Below, one piece after another: positions 1 to 6,674 of a stretch of 28,567 bases of DNA. The notes beneath the pieces were generated by a model that was not told the origin of the DNA, ran no database searches, and saw only the letters and a program-made list of their open reading frames with translations. The stretch is from the NCBI GenBank assembly GCA_002396085.1, contig DGWI01000001.1:33301-61867 (forward strand), in the 5' to 3' direction. Source of the stretch: Porphyromonadaceae bacterium UBA4262 (lineage in GTDB: Bacteria; Bacteroidota; Bacteroidia; Bacteroidales; Muribaculaceae). Each line of letters begins with the position of its first letter. The first letter of the stretch is position 1. Both the position numbers and the translations under genes were made by a program.

Positions 1-1460
1 TGGCGGTGACGGAGTTGGGGATGGTGACCGAGGTCAGCCCGCTGCAGCCATTGAAAGCATTGTAGCCGATGGAGGTGACGGAATTGGGAATGCTCACAGA
101 GGTAATTTTTGAACCTTGAACAAAGTTGTTTGGCAACACCTCAACTTCTTCGCCAATCGTGACATGCTCTATGTTGCTTGTTGGCATGTAACCCATCGAT
201 GAGCAATTTTTGGTATTCCAGGTCAAATCAACAATGCCGCTGCATCCATTGAAAGCTTCATAGCCGATGGAGGTGACGGAGTTGCCGATGGTCACCGAGG
301 TCAGCCCGCTGCAGCCAGAGAACGCCCAGTCGTTGATGGTTGTGACGGAATTGGGGATGGTCACCGAGGTCAGGCCGCTGCAGCCAGAGAATGCGCTGGA
401 GCCGATGGAGGTGACGGAGTTGGGGATGGTGGTGTTTTTGCAGCCTTTCACCAGCGTGTTTGTCGCAGTCTCAATGATGGCATTGCAATTGTCGCGCGAA
501 TCATACGTTGAATTGCCTGCAGCAACGACTATACTCTCCAGGCCGCTGCAGCCACGGAATGCGCACTCGTCGATGTAGGTGACGGAGTTGCCGATGGTCA
601 CCGAGGTCAGGCCGCTGCAGCCAGAGAAAGCTTCATTGCCGATGGAGGTGACGGAGTTGGGGATGGTCACCGAGGTCAGGCCGCTGCAATTCAAGAATGC
701 GTAGTTGCCGATGGTGGTGACGGAATTGGGGATGGTGACCGAGGTCAGCCCGCTGCAGTCACAAAATGCGTAGTTGCCGATGGAGGTGACGGAGTTGGGG
801 ATGGTCACCGAGGTCAGGCCGCTGCAGTAAGCGAATGCGTACTCGCCGATGGAGGTGACGGAGTTGGGGATGGTGACCGAGGTCAGCCCGCTGCAGCCGT
901 AGAAAGTTTCATTGCCGATGGAGGTGACGGAGTTGGGGATGGTCACCGAGGTCAGGCCGCTGCAGCCGTAGAATGCGCCGGGGCCGATAGAGGTGACGGA
1001 GTTGGGGATGGTGACCGAGGTCAGGCCGCTGCAATTCAAGAATGCGTAGTTGCCGATGGAGGTGACGGAGTTGGGGATGGTGGTGGTTTTGCAGCCTGAG
1101 ATCAGCGTGTTTGTCGCAGTCTCAATGATGGCATTGCAGTTGTCGCGCGAGTCATACGTTGAATTGCCTGCTGCAACGACCATGCTCTCCAGGCCACTGC
1201 AGCCACAGAATGCGTAGTTGCCGATGGCGGTGACGGAGTTGGGGATGGTCACCGAGGTCAGGCCGCTGCAGTAATTGAATGCCCACTCGCCGATGGAGGT
1301 GACGGAGTTGGGGATGGTCACAGAGGTCAGCCCGCTGCAGCCACGGAATGCGCTGGCGCCGATGGAGGTGACGGAGTTGCCGATGCTCACCGAGGTCAGC
1401 CCGCTGCAGCCATAGAATGCCAAGTCGCCAATGGAGGTGACAGAATAGGTGGTGCCGTTG
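1..1460 (-). repeat. 69-bp tandem repeats coding LRR_5 units
   Basis: In-frame tandem repeats with a 69-base period (23 codons) run almost through the whole partial gene. On the plus strand the core reads GGTGACGGAGTTGGGGATGG followed by TCACCGAGGTCAGGCCGCTG. The core is nearly invariant while about 20 bases per unit vary. Two longer units at 430-553 and 1081-1204 are close copies of each other, 651 bases apart, with about 11 differences in 124 positions. The high DNA identity suggests recent unit duplication or gene conversion. Confidence 0.92.
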
Positions 1461-1687
1461 TAGGTCACCGTCTCGGGGATAACCAAGTCGCCTGTCAAAT
1501 CGGTGTATCTCGGCGACGAACTTTTCTGATAGGTCACGGTGACGCTGGTGCCGTCGCTATTGCGGTTATAGCACAGGCCGTCGATCATGAAGTCGTAGGC
1601 CGCCGCTGCCTGCGGCAGCAGCAACGCCACGGCCAGCAGCAACACCGCCGCCCAGCCGCGGATTAGGGTTTGTCTGTTTCGTTTCAT
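1..1687 (-). CDS. BspA-like leucine-rich-repeat surface protein (partial, N-terminal part)
   Basis: The minus-strand frame from the ATG at 1687 stays open to the window edge, so the C-terminus is missing and about 562 residues are visible. It starts MKRNRQTLIRGW followed by a hydrophobic stretch ending in an Ala-rich cleavage region, a typical Sec signal peptide, so the protein is probably exported. After a short N-terminal module beginning YDFMIDGLCY come about twenty copies of a 23-residue repeat of the form CSGLTSVTIPNSVTSIG plus a variable tail. This is the BspA / LRR_5 type found on Bacteroidales surface proteins, where members bind host matrix or other bacteria. Two non-canonical units (430-553 and 1081-1204) encode a longer segment with VVAAGNSTYDSRDNCNAII. 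The exact ligand cannot be inferred. It has its own promoter upstream and lies downstream of aat on the same strand. Confidence 0.9.
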   Translation of the reverse strand, partial: MKRNRQTLIRGWAAVLLLAVALLLPQAAAAYDFMIDGLCYNRNSDGTSVTVTYQKSSSPRYTDLTGDLVIPETVTYNGTTYSVTSIGDLAFYGCSGLTSVSIGNSVTSIGASAFRGCSGLTSVTIPNSVTSIGEWAFNYCSGLTSVTIPNSVTAIGNYAFCGCSGLESMVVAAGNSTYDSRDNCNAIIETATNTLISGCKTTTIPNSVTSIGNYAFLNCSGLTSVTIPNSVTSIGPGAFYGCSGLTSVTIPNSVTSIGNETFYGCSGLTSVTIPNSVTSIGEYAFAYCSGLTSVTIPNSVTSIGNYAFCDCSGLTSVTIPNSVTTIGNYAFLNCSGLTSVTIPNSVTSIGNEAFSGCSGLTSVTIGNSVTYIDECAFRGCSGLESIVVAAGNSTYDSRDNCNAIIETATNTLVKGCKNTTIPNSVTSIGSSAFSGCSGLTSVTIPNSVTTINDWAFSGCSGLTSVTIGNSVTSIGYEAFNGCSGIVDLTWNTKNCSSMGYMPTSNIEHVTIGEEVEVLPNNFVQGSKITSVSIPNSVTSIGYNAFNGCSGLTSVTIPNSVTA

Positions 1688-1799
1688 CGTTCAATTGTTT
1701 CTTAAGTTTATATAATCATTTATTTGTTCTTCTGCGTGACGTTTGAGGCAGGGCTGCGCACTCCTCCAGCGCACTCCCTCACGTCCGTCCTTACAGCCA

Positions 1800-1847
1800 C
1801 CTCCTCTCGGGCAGAGGAGGAATCTACCTCCCCTAACTTAAGGGAGG
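1800..1847. repeat. Two adjacent inverted repeats in the bspA leader
   Basis: Two hairpins lie between the predicted bspA transcription start and its ATG. The first has perfect 8-base arms CCTCCTCT/AGAGGAGG (1800-1807 and 1813-1820) with a 5-base loop. The second has 6-base arms CCTCCC/GGGAGG (1827-1832 and 1842-1847) with a 9-base loop. The first lies about 115 bases upstream of the start codon. They could be a leader structure or a dispersed intergenic repeat; one window cannot tell. The rest of 1688-2105 holds no gene; 1913-2105 is the aat 3' side and shows no clear terminator. Confidence 0.55.
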
Positions 1848-1881
1848 AACTGCCCTAATTTTTGGGGTGCATATTTGTGGG

Positions 1882-1912
1882 CAAATTTAGAGATTATTTC
1901 TTGAAGCGCAAA
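1882..1912 (-). promoter_or_regulatory. Promoter of the BspA-like gene
   Basis: On the minus strand TTTG (1912-1909) is followed after 19 bases by TAAATTTG (1889-1882), an exact match to the Bacteroidetes consensus TTTG-N19-21-TAnnTTTG. Transcription would begin near 1875, leaving an unusually long leader of roughly 190 bases. Confidence 0.7.
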
Positions 1913-2105
1913 ACCATATTCAATTTCATTTCATGTCGTTTCGCCGATAAATGAAACGATTTAATATCATTTGATTGCATTTAGCAAAGTTTATATATTT
2001 TTGGGTCCCGTAAACAGCCGAAGGGTCGCCGTATGCTAAGACCTATCAGCGAGTGTATCGGCCCACATGCGGCAAGGATAATAGGCGAGAATCATCGGAG
2101 TCGAA

Positions 2106-2771
2106 TTATTGGCAACGAGGGGTGGTGAGGATGGACATGTAGTCGTCGTAGGGGATGAAGCGTGCGCCCATCGAGCGGAGATGTGGGGTCTCTAACTGGC
2201 AGTCGATGAGTTTCCAGCCCATATCCTGCATGTGATAAGCGAGGCCGATGAGCGCGAGTTTTGAGGCGCTGGGTACCAACGAGAACATGCTCTCACCGAT
2301 GAAGCAGCCGTTGACGGTGACCCCATAGAGACCACCCACGAGGTGGTCTTCTTCGTCCCACACCTCGACACTGGCAGCCCACCCCATGCGGTGCAACGCA
2401 GTGTAAGCCTCGATGATATCATCGCCCAGCCACGCGCCCTCCATGTCGATGCGATTTTGCGCCAGGGAGCAGCCATGAATCACGCCGTCGAAGTCCTGGT
2501 TGATGGACACACGGTACTTGCCCTTGTTGATGAGGGTGCGCATGGAGTGTGACACATGGATCTCGTCGGGAAAGATGACAAAGCGCTGCTTGGGGCAGTA
2601 CCAATGCGGCGAGTGGCGGTCGCGGAACGAGAACCACGGGAAGATGCCGTGATGATAGGCGAGGATGAGCCGCTCGGGGCTCAGGTCACCCCCGATGCAC
2701 AGCAAGCCGTCGTCCTCGGCCAGGTGGGGGTCAGGAAATATCAATTCATCTTTAGGAATGCGAAAAACCAT
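2106..2771 (-). CDS. aat: Leucyl/phenylalanyl-tRNA--protein transferase
   Basis: Aat transfers Leu or Phe from aminoacyl-tRNA to N-terminal Arg or Lys of proteins, creating a primary N-degron for ClpS-ClpAP in the cytoplasm. The protein (221 aa from the ATG at 2771) carries the family signature in order: FPDPHLAEDDGLLCIGGDLS, LILAYHHGIFPWF, HWYCPKQRFV, VHGC-like VIHGCS, EGAWL, VEVWDEEDHLVGGLYGV, GCFIGESMFS, SASKLAL, and GWKLIDCQLETPHLRSMGA near the end. The frame is open further upstream to 2900, but that extension (FGVFSD repeated) is translated REP palindrome sequence with no Aat homology, so the start at 2771 (MVFRIPKDEL) is preferred. It lies 141 bases downstream of the RAYT gene and on the same strand as clpS and clpA, its functional partners. 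Confidence 0.95.
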   Translation of the reverse strand: MVFRIPKDELIFPDPHLAEDDGLLCIGGDLSPERLILAYHHGIFPWFSFRDRHSPHWYCPKQRFVIFPDEIHVSHSMRTLINKGKYRVSINQDFDGVIHGCSLAQNRIDMEGAWLGDDIIEAYTALHRMGWAASVEVWDEEDHLVGGLYGVTVNGCFIGESMFSLVPSASKLALIGLAYHMQDMGWKLIDCQLETPHLRSMGARFIPYDDYMSILTTPRCQ

Positions 2772-2798
2772 GGTTGTTGCTTTTACTGTTTGTTTAGT

Positions 2799-2832
2799 TT
2801 CAGCGACATTGTCGCTGAACACGCCGAAGGGG
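2799..2832. repeat. REP-like palindrome plus GC-rich tail (left copy)
   Basis: A palindrome with perfect 9-base arms TTCAGCGAC / GTCGCTGAA and a 3-base centre ATT spans 2799-2819. It runs straight into the tail ACACGCCGAAGGGG, giving the unit TCGCTGAACACGCCGAAGGG also seen at 2857 and 3905. REP palindromes of this size flanking a RAYT gene are the expected substrate sites of that transposase family. Confidence 0.75.
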
Positions 2833-2856
2833 GGGGCGCCGAAGATGCCGAAGGGG

Positions 2857-2877
2857 TCGCTGAACACGCCGAAGGGG
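2857..2877. repeat. REP half unit
   Basis: A second copy of TCGCTGAACACGCCGAAGGG without the left arm of the palindrome, 45 bases after the first. The intervening bases GCCGAAGATGCCGAAGGGG repeat the tail again, so the stretch 2820-2880 is a small array of CGCCGAAGGGG-type tails. Confidence 0.65.
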
Positions 2878-2888
2878 GCTTCAAGGTG

Positions 2889-2909
2889 CTCAACGACCAT
2901 GTCGTTGAG
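2889..2909. repeat. Variant REP palindrome at the RAYT 3' end
   Basis: Perfect 9-base arms CTCAACGAC / GTCGTTGAG around the 3-base centre CAT. The architecture matches the other two palindromes (9-3-9) but the arms differ at two positions each, with compensating changes, so pairing is kept. It lies 3 bases past the RAYT stop codon. Confidence 0.65.
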
Positions 2910-2912
2910 AAA

Positions 2913-3878
2913 TCACGTGGCACAGATGGCGGCGGCAAGCCCATTCATGATCAGGCACTGCTCGCGGGTCAGCACCTGCTTTCGGGTGCTATGCTCCCAG
3001 GGTGAGACAATGAGCAAATGCCCTGCCGCGCAAGCCTCGAAGAATTGCCCTCCAGGCTTGGTGTAACTGTTGAAGCCCTGCGAATCAATGTGGATGATGG
3101 GCAGTTGCGCTTCGAGTGCCGCTCGCATGACGGCTTTCTCTCCAGGACTGATTGAGGGCGACACTAGCACACTGCCTTGCTTGCCCTTTTCTAGATAGTA
3201 TGACACTTGCTCCTTAATCTCAAGTTCGCCAAGACTGCGCGAACACTTTACCGCCAGTTTATCGGGATAATCAAGCAGAAAACGATTGCCAATCGCATTA
3301 ACTTGATGCCCTGCAACATGGGCCCCGAACTGCACGCGGAACAGATCGGGATGCTCACGCTTGAGAGCCAATCGCAAAGGATTCTCGGCCAGGTAGCGTT
3401 TCCACTTGTCGAGCATCTCGTAGTGCGTGAGGATGCGGTCGTTGTAGCCCTTGTTCCAGAGGAGAGCGTCGCTGTGCGTCACCGAGGTGCCCTGCACGAG
3501 TTCACGATAAGCCCGATTGCAACCTGTCTTGAAGCCTCGCATAACGTGTCCCAAGTGCAAGTCGCTGTTTTCCTTAAAAAAGATGATACCATGGAAATGA
3601 TCGGGCATCACCTGAGCAGCGACAACCGAGACAGTGCCATAATAATCAGGAAGTTTCAGCCATGATGACAACACAGCCTCGCCCAATGGCGAGAGCACAA
3701 TGCTTGGACGCCCGTCAGGGGTCTCTGCTTGACTGTTCCCCACCAATCGACCCAATAGCGGTTGCCTGTTGACGACTGTGGTTGTCACCAGATAGAAGCA
3801 GCGTGACGTATAGTCATGGACACTGCAACGACGAGCCATTGAGGGCTTAACGGGCTTGTAATAAGATGGATTGCTCAT
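2913..3878 (-). CDS. REP-associated tyrosine transposase (HUH/Y1) with C-terminal Rossmann-like extension
   Basis: Y1_Tnp / IS200-like family protein, 321 aa from the ATG at 3878. It shows the HUH metal-binding motif in MPDHFHGIIF (His94, His96) and the RAYT-type catalytic tyrosine in KRYLAENP (Tyr162), preceded by WNKGYNDRIL. These enzymes nick and rejoin single-stranded REP DNA through a 5'-phosphotyrosine. Beyond the usual catalytic core there are about 130 more residues: GNRFLLDYP near 197, then a block with VLVSPSISPGEKAVMRAALE, LPIIHID, KPGGQFFEACAAGHLLIVSPW and TREQCLIMN. That block resembles a Rossmann/SLOG-like (DprA-like) fold, an inference from pattern only. The ATG at 3902 (MSLKKRNN) lies inside the upstream REP palindrome, so the start at 3878 is preferred. 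Flanking palindromes support the RAYT call. Confidence 0.85.
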   Translation of the reverse strand: MSNPSYYKPVKPSMARRCSVHDYTSRCFYLVTTTVVNRQPLLGRLVGNSQAETPDGRPSIVLSPLGEAVLSSWLKLPDYYGTVSVVAAQVMPDHFHGIIFFKENSDLHLGHVMRGFKTGCNRAYRELVQGTSVTHSDALLWNKGYNDRILTHYEMLDKWKRYLAENPLRLALKREHPDLFRVQFGAHVAGHQVNAIGNRFLLDYPDKLAVKCSRSLGELEIKEQVSYYLEKGKQGSVLVSPSISPGEKAVMRAALEAQLPIIHIDSQGFNSYTKPGGQFFEACAAGHLLIVSPWEHSTRKQVLTREQCLIMNGLAAAICAT

Positions 3879-3891
3879 GTTGTTTCTTTTT

Positions 3892-3925
3892 TTCAGCGAC
3901 ATGGTCGCTGAACACGCCGAAGGGG
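3892..3925. repeat. REP-like palindrome plus tail (right copy)
   Basis: Perfect 9-base arms TTCAGCGAC / GTCGCTGAA around ATG, followed by the ACACGCCGAAGGGG tail, almost identical to 2799-2832. It lies between the clpA stop (3935) and the RAYT start, and its centre supplies an upstream in-frame ATG to the RAYT. Confidence 0.75.
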
Positions 3926-3934
3926 CGCTGAGGG

Positions 3935-6205
3935 CTAGGTGCAGGTGAGGGTAAACTCGCCCTTGCTGTGGCCCAAGGTTGCAGTGCCGCCTTGCTTGAG
4001 CGGGCCAAAGAGCATCTCGCGCATGAGACGCGACTTGACTTGTGCCTGGATGACACGATCCACCTCGCGACCACCATATTTAGCCGAGAAGCCCATGTCG
4101 ATGAGTTGCTCGCGAGCCTTGGCGGTGAGTTTGAGTTTCACATTCTTGGCGGTGAGTTTGACCTGCAGTTCCTTCAACTTCTTGTTGAGGATGAGACCAG
4201 CCATGTGCCGATCCATGTCGGCAAACACAACTATCTCGCTCAGACGGTTAACAAACTCAGGTTTGAACGTTTTTTTGACCTGCGCCAACATAGCCTCGCC
4301 CGTGGTGATGGTCGATGCAAAGCCGACCGACGCCTGTCGGGCAAACTGCGCCCCAGCGTTGCTAGTCATGATGAGGATGACGTTGCGGAAGTAGGCCTTG
4401 CGCCCCTTGTTGTCGGTGAGTGTGCCGTAGTCCATGACCTGCAACAAGATGTCGAACACATCGCTGTGGGCCTTCTCGATCTCATCGAGCAGCAACACAC
4501 AGTCGGGCGCGCGACGCACGGCATCGGTGAGCAAGCCGCCGTCATCGTAGCCCACGTAGCCCGCAGGCGAACCGATGAGTTTAGCCACAGTATGCTTCTC
4601 CTGATACTCACTCATGTCGAAGCGCACTAGTTCGACGCCCAATTCGCGTGCCAGTACCCGCGCAACCTCGGTCTTGCCCACGCCTGTGGGACCGACAAAC
4701 AACAAACTGGCCAGTGGCTTGTCGTCATCGGTGAGCCCAGCCTTGGCCAACTGCACCGCCTCGACCACTGCGGTGACGGCACGATCCTGACCGTAAATCT
4801 TGTCGGTGATGCGGCTCTTCAACGTGTCCAGGCGCTCGGTATCATCTTCCTTGACCGCCAGCGCATCGACCTTAGCCACCCGCGCCAGCACCTGAGCGAT
4901 GAGTTCCTGGTCGACCACACGGTCGGTCTTCTCGCCCTTGCTCATCTGCAAGTAGGCTCCTGCCTCGTCCATCAGGTCGATGGCCTTGTCGGGCAGGTAA
5001 CGGTCGGTGATGTGCTTTGCACTCATGCGCACACCGAACTCCAGCGCCTCTTCATCATACTTCACACCGTGGAACGCCTCATACTGCGGTTTCAACGCCT
5101 TGATGATGCCGATGGTCTCATCGATGCTCGGCTCCAGTATGTCGATGGGTTGGAAGCGGCGAATCATGCCTTTGCTCTTGGTGAGGTTGCGGTTATACTC
5201 CTCGTAGGTAGTGGCCCCGATAAAGCGAATGTCGCCGCCCTCAAGATAGGGTTTGAGCAAATTGGAAGCATCCAAAGTGCCGTCACTGCCACGTCCAGCC
5301 CCCACGATGTTGTGAATCTCGTCGATATAGACAATGGCATGCCCCTCGGCAGCAACTCCCTTCATCACTTCCTTGATGCGCTTCTCGAAGTCGCCACGAT
5401 ATTGCGTACCCGCCAGCAAAGTGCCCATGTCGAGCGAGTAGATCTTGAATCCCTTGAGTTTGTCGGGCACTTGCCCATCCTCGATGCGCTGTGCCAGCCC
5501 GTAGACAATCGAGGTCTTGCCCACGCCAGGCTCACCCAGATGCAGGGGGTTGTTCTTGTCCTTGCGACACAGCACTTGCATGGTGCGCTCCAGTTCGGCG
5601 TCACGCCCGATGAGCGGATTGTGATCCTTGAGATGATCGTTGATGCAGACAACAAAGTCACGCCAAGCGCCCGGCTTTGAATCCTTATCATCGCTCAGCG
5701 GGTTTTCACCGAACACCGAGTCAAACAGGTCATCAGATAAAAACTCCTCGCCATCGTCCTTGCCGAAGGCATCAATCAAGGCACGCAACAACTCGGGGAA
5801 ATTGTTGCCGAAGTAAGCCTCAATCAGATTGGCAGCCCACGATTCAGTAAGTTCGATCATCGCCGAGACCACCATCGGAACATCGACCATTGATGCCTCG
5901 GCATGCAGCGCCTTCAACTCGGCACCGGTGAAGAGGTCAATGTACTGCTCAGAATGCATGGGTTCGGCACCATCGGGAAGCGGTGTGTTATTGTCGTAGA
6001 CGCAATGCAGCACAGCCTTCTGAAACTCCTTGTGGTCGCCTTGCAGAATAGTTTCGTCAACGGCTTGACAGAATTGCTTGTCATAGAGCATGGCATCGAG
6101 CACCATCTCGGGGGTGATAAACTCCAGTTGGTCATCGATGGCCATCATATAGGTCATGTCGATGATGCTCAACAGAGTGGGACTATATTTAACTTCGTTT
6201 GGCAT
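3935..6205 (-). CDS. clpA: ATP-dependent Clp protease ATP-binding subunit ClpA
   Basis: AAA+ unfoldase that threads substrates into ClpP in the cytoplasm. From the ATG at 6205 it is 756 aa, the usual ClpA length. Residues 1-145 form the N domain that docks ClpS. The first AAA module has Walker A GEPGVGKT (224-231) and Walker B IVYIDEIH (291-298). The second has GPTGVGKT (505-512), LLLDEIEKAH (571-580), the sensor TSNAGA, and the GYVGYDDGG pore region. A VGF tripeptide at 627-629 in the D2 loop fits the ClpP-docking [IVL]-G-[FL] motif. There is no ClpB-type middle domain. A longer frame reaches 6442 but overlaps clpS and reads as shadow peptide, so it is rejected. A GGAG lies immediately before the ATG. 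clpS is 40 bases upstream in the same transcript. Confidence 0.95.
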   Translation of the reverse strand: MPNEVKYSPTLLSIIDMTYMMAIDDQLEFITPEMVLDAMLYDKQFCQAVDETILQGDHKEFQKAVLHCVYDNNTPLPDGAEPMHSEQYIDLFTGAELKALHAEASMVDVPMVVSAMIELTESWAANLIEAYFGNNFPELLRALIDAFGKDDGEEFLSDDLFDSVFGENPLSDDKDSKPGAWRDFVVCINDHLKDHNPLIGRDAELERTMQVLCRKDKNNPLHLGEPGVGKTSIVYGLAQRIEDGQVPDKLKGFKIYSLDMGTLLAGTQYRGDFEKRIKEVMKGVAAEGHAIVYIDEIHNIVGAGRGSDGTLDASNLLKPYLEGGDIRFIGATTYEEYNRNLTKSKGMIRRFQPIDILEPSIDETIGIIKALKPQYEAFHGVKYDEEALEFGVRMSAKHITDRYLPDKAIDLMDEAGAYLQMSKGEKTDRVVDQELIAQVLARVAKVDALAVKEDDTERLDTLKSRITDKIYGQDRAVTAVVEAVQLAKAGLTDDDKPLASLLFVGPTGVGKTEVARVLARELGVELVRFDMSEYQEKHTVAKLIGSPAGYVGYDDGGLLTDAVRRAPDCVLLLDEIEKAHSDVFDILLQVMDYGTLTDNKGRKAYFRNVILIMTSNAGAQFARQASVGFASTITTGEAMLAQVKKTFKPEFVNRLSEIVVFADMDRHMAGLILNKKLKELQVKLTAKNVKLKLTAKAREQLIDMGFSAKYGGREVDRVIQAQVKSRLMREMLFGPLKQGGTATLGHSKGEFTLTCT

Positions 6206-6245
6206 TCTCCTACAAATAGAAAATTGAGAAATGAAATATATTTGA

Positions 6246-6557
6246 CTAGACGGGCTCGGTGGTGCAACGCAGCGGGAAGCCCTCATTGCGTGCCATCTGC
6301 ATCGCCTTCTCGGCCTTGCTGGCAGCAATGTCATACGAGTAGACCCCCACCACAGCCTTGCCAACGTGGTGTATGGCGAGCATGAGTGCCATGGCCTCGG
6401 AGGGCTCTTTAGCAAAGACCGCCTTGAGCACATCGACCACAAAGTCCATGGTTGTGAAGTCGTCGTTGTGCATCACCACTTGATACTGCTGGGGTTCCTT
6501 GACCTTGACGCGCTCTTTCACGCCAGCTCCCGTCTGTCGCTGTTCATGATTTGCCAT
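6246..6557 (-). CDS. clpS: ATP-dependent Clp protease adaptor ClpS
   Basis: N-degron adaptor that binds proteins starting with Leu, Phe, Trp or Tyr and delivers them to ClpA. The 103-aa protein has a flexible N-terminal tail (1-22) needed for handover and then the ClpS core. The binding-pocket motif HNDDFTTMDFV (30-40) carries the Asn-Asp-Asp that reads the free N-terminus. MLAIHHVGKAVVGVYSYDIA (59-78) carries the conserved pocket histidine, and the C-terminal PLRCTTEP matches the usual end. It is the first gene of clpS-clpA, with a strong promoter about 24 bases upstream and a predicted short leader. Its presence beside clpA and aat indicates a complete Leu/N-degron pathway. Confidence 0.96.
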   Translation of the reverse strand: MANHEQRQTGAGVKERVKVKEPQQYQVVMHNDDFTTMDFVVDVLKAVFAKEPSEAMALMLAIHHVGKAVVGVYSYDIAASKAEKAMQMARNEGFPLRCTTEPV

Positions 6558-6580
6558 TGTTATTTATGCTTTTGGTTGTG

Positions 6581-6612
6581 CAAAGTTAATGCCTGACCAA
6601 GAAATAACCAAA
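6581..6612 (-). promoter_or_regulatory. Promoter of clpS-clpA
   Basis: Minus strand TTTG (6612-6609), 20 bases, then TAACTTTG (6588-6581), an exact Bacteroidetes promoter match. The start of transcription should be near 6575, about 18 bases before the clpS ATG. It lies in the divergent spacer shared with ligA; no equally clear plus-strand promoter for ligA is visible there (TAATTTAG near 6645 is a weak candidate). Confidence 0.72.
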
Positions 6613-6674
6613 CAAAAATGATGCTTGAATAGGAAAAAAGCAGTAATTTAGCCAAAAATTTCAAGAATCGCCCC

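Larger units (their letters stand above)
2799..3925. mobile_element. RAYT module flanked by REP-like palindromes
   Basis: The transposase gene is bracketed by near-identical palindrome-plus-tail units: TTCAGCGAC/GTCGCTGAA with centre ATT at 2799-2832 and with centre ATG at 3892-3925, both in the same orientation. A related palindrome and an extra half unit lie at 2857-2909. The module sits between clpA and aat. No obvious target-site duplication was found. Known RAYTs are domesticated single-copy genes that mobilise REPs; whether this module moved as a unit is inference. Confidence 0.6.

Noticed and set aside
267..578. Plus-strand frame of 103 aa inside the BspA region
   Set aside because: It is the complement of the in-frame LRR repeats; the peptide repeats with the 69-base period and has no family features.
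1..1460. Regular repeats considered as a CRISPR array
   Set aside because: The period is 69 bases with no unique spacers, and the repeats are in frame and code LRR_5 units.
2020..2036. GCCGAAGGGTCGCC as a further REP copy downstream of aat
   Set aside because: Only a short partial match to the REP tail and no palindrome; chance similarity cannot be excluded.
6206..6442. N-terminal extension of clpA overlapping clpS
   Set aside because: The extension overlaps the conserved clpS coding region in another frame and reads as Arg/Ser/Pro-rich shadow sequence; the ATG at 6205 gives a normal ClpA.
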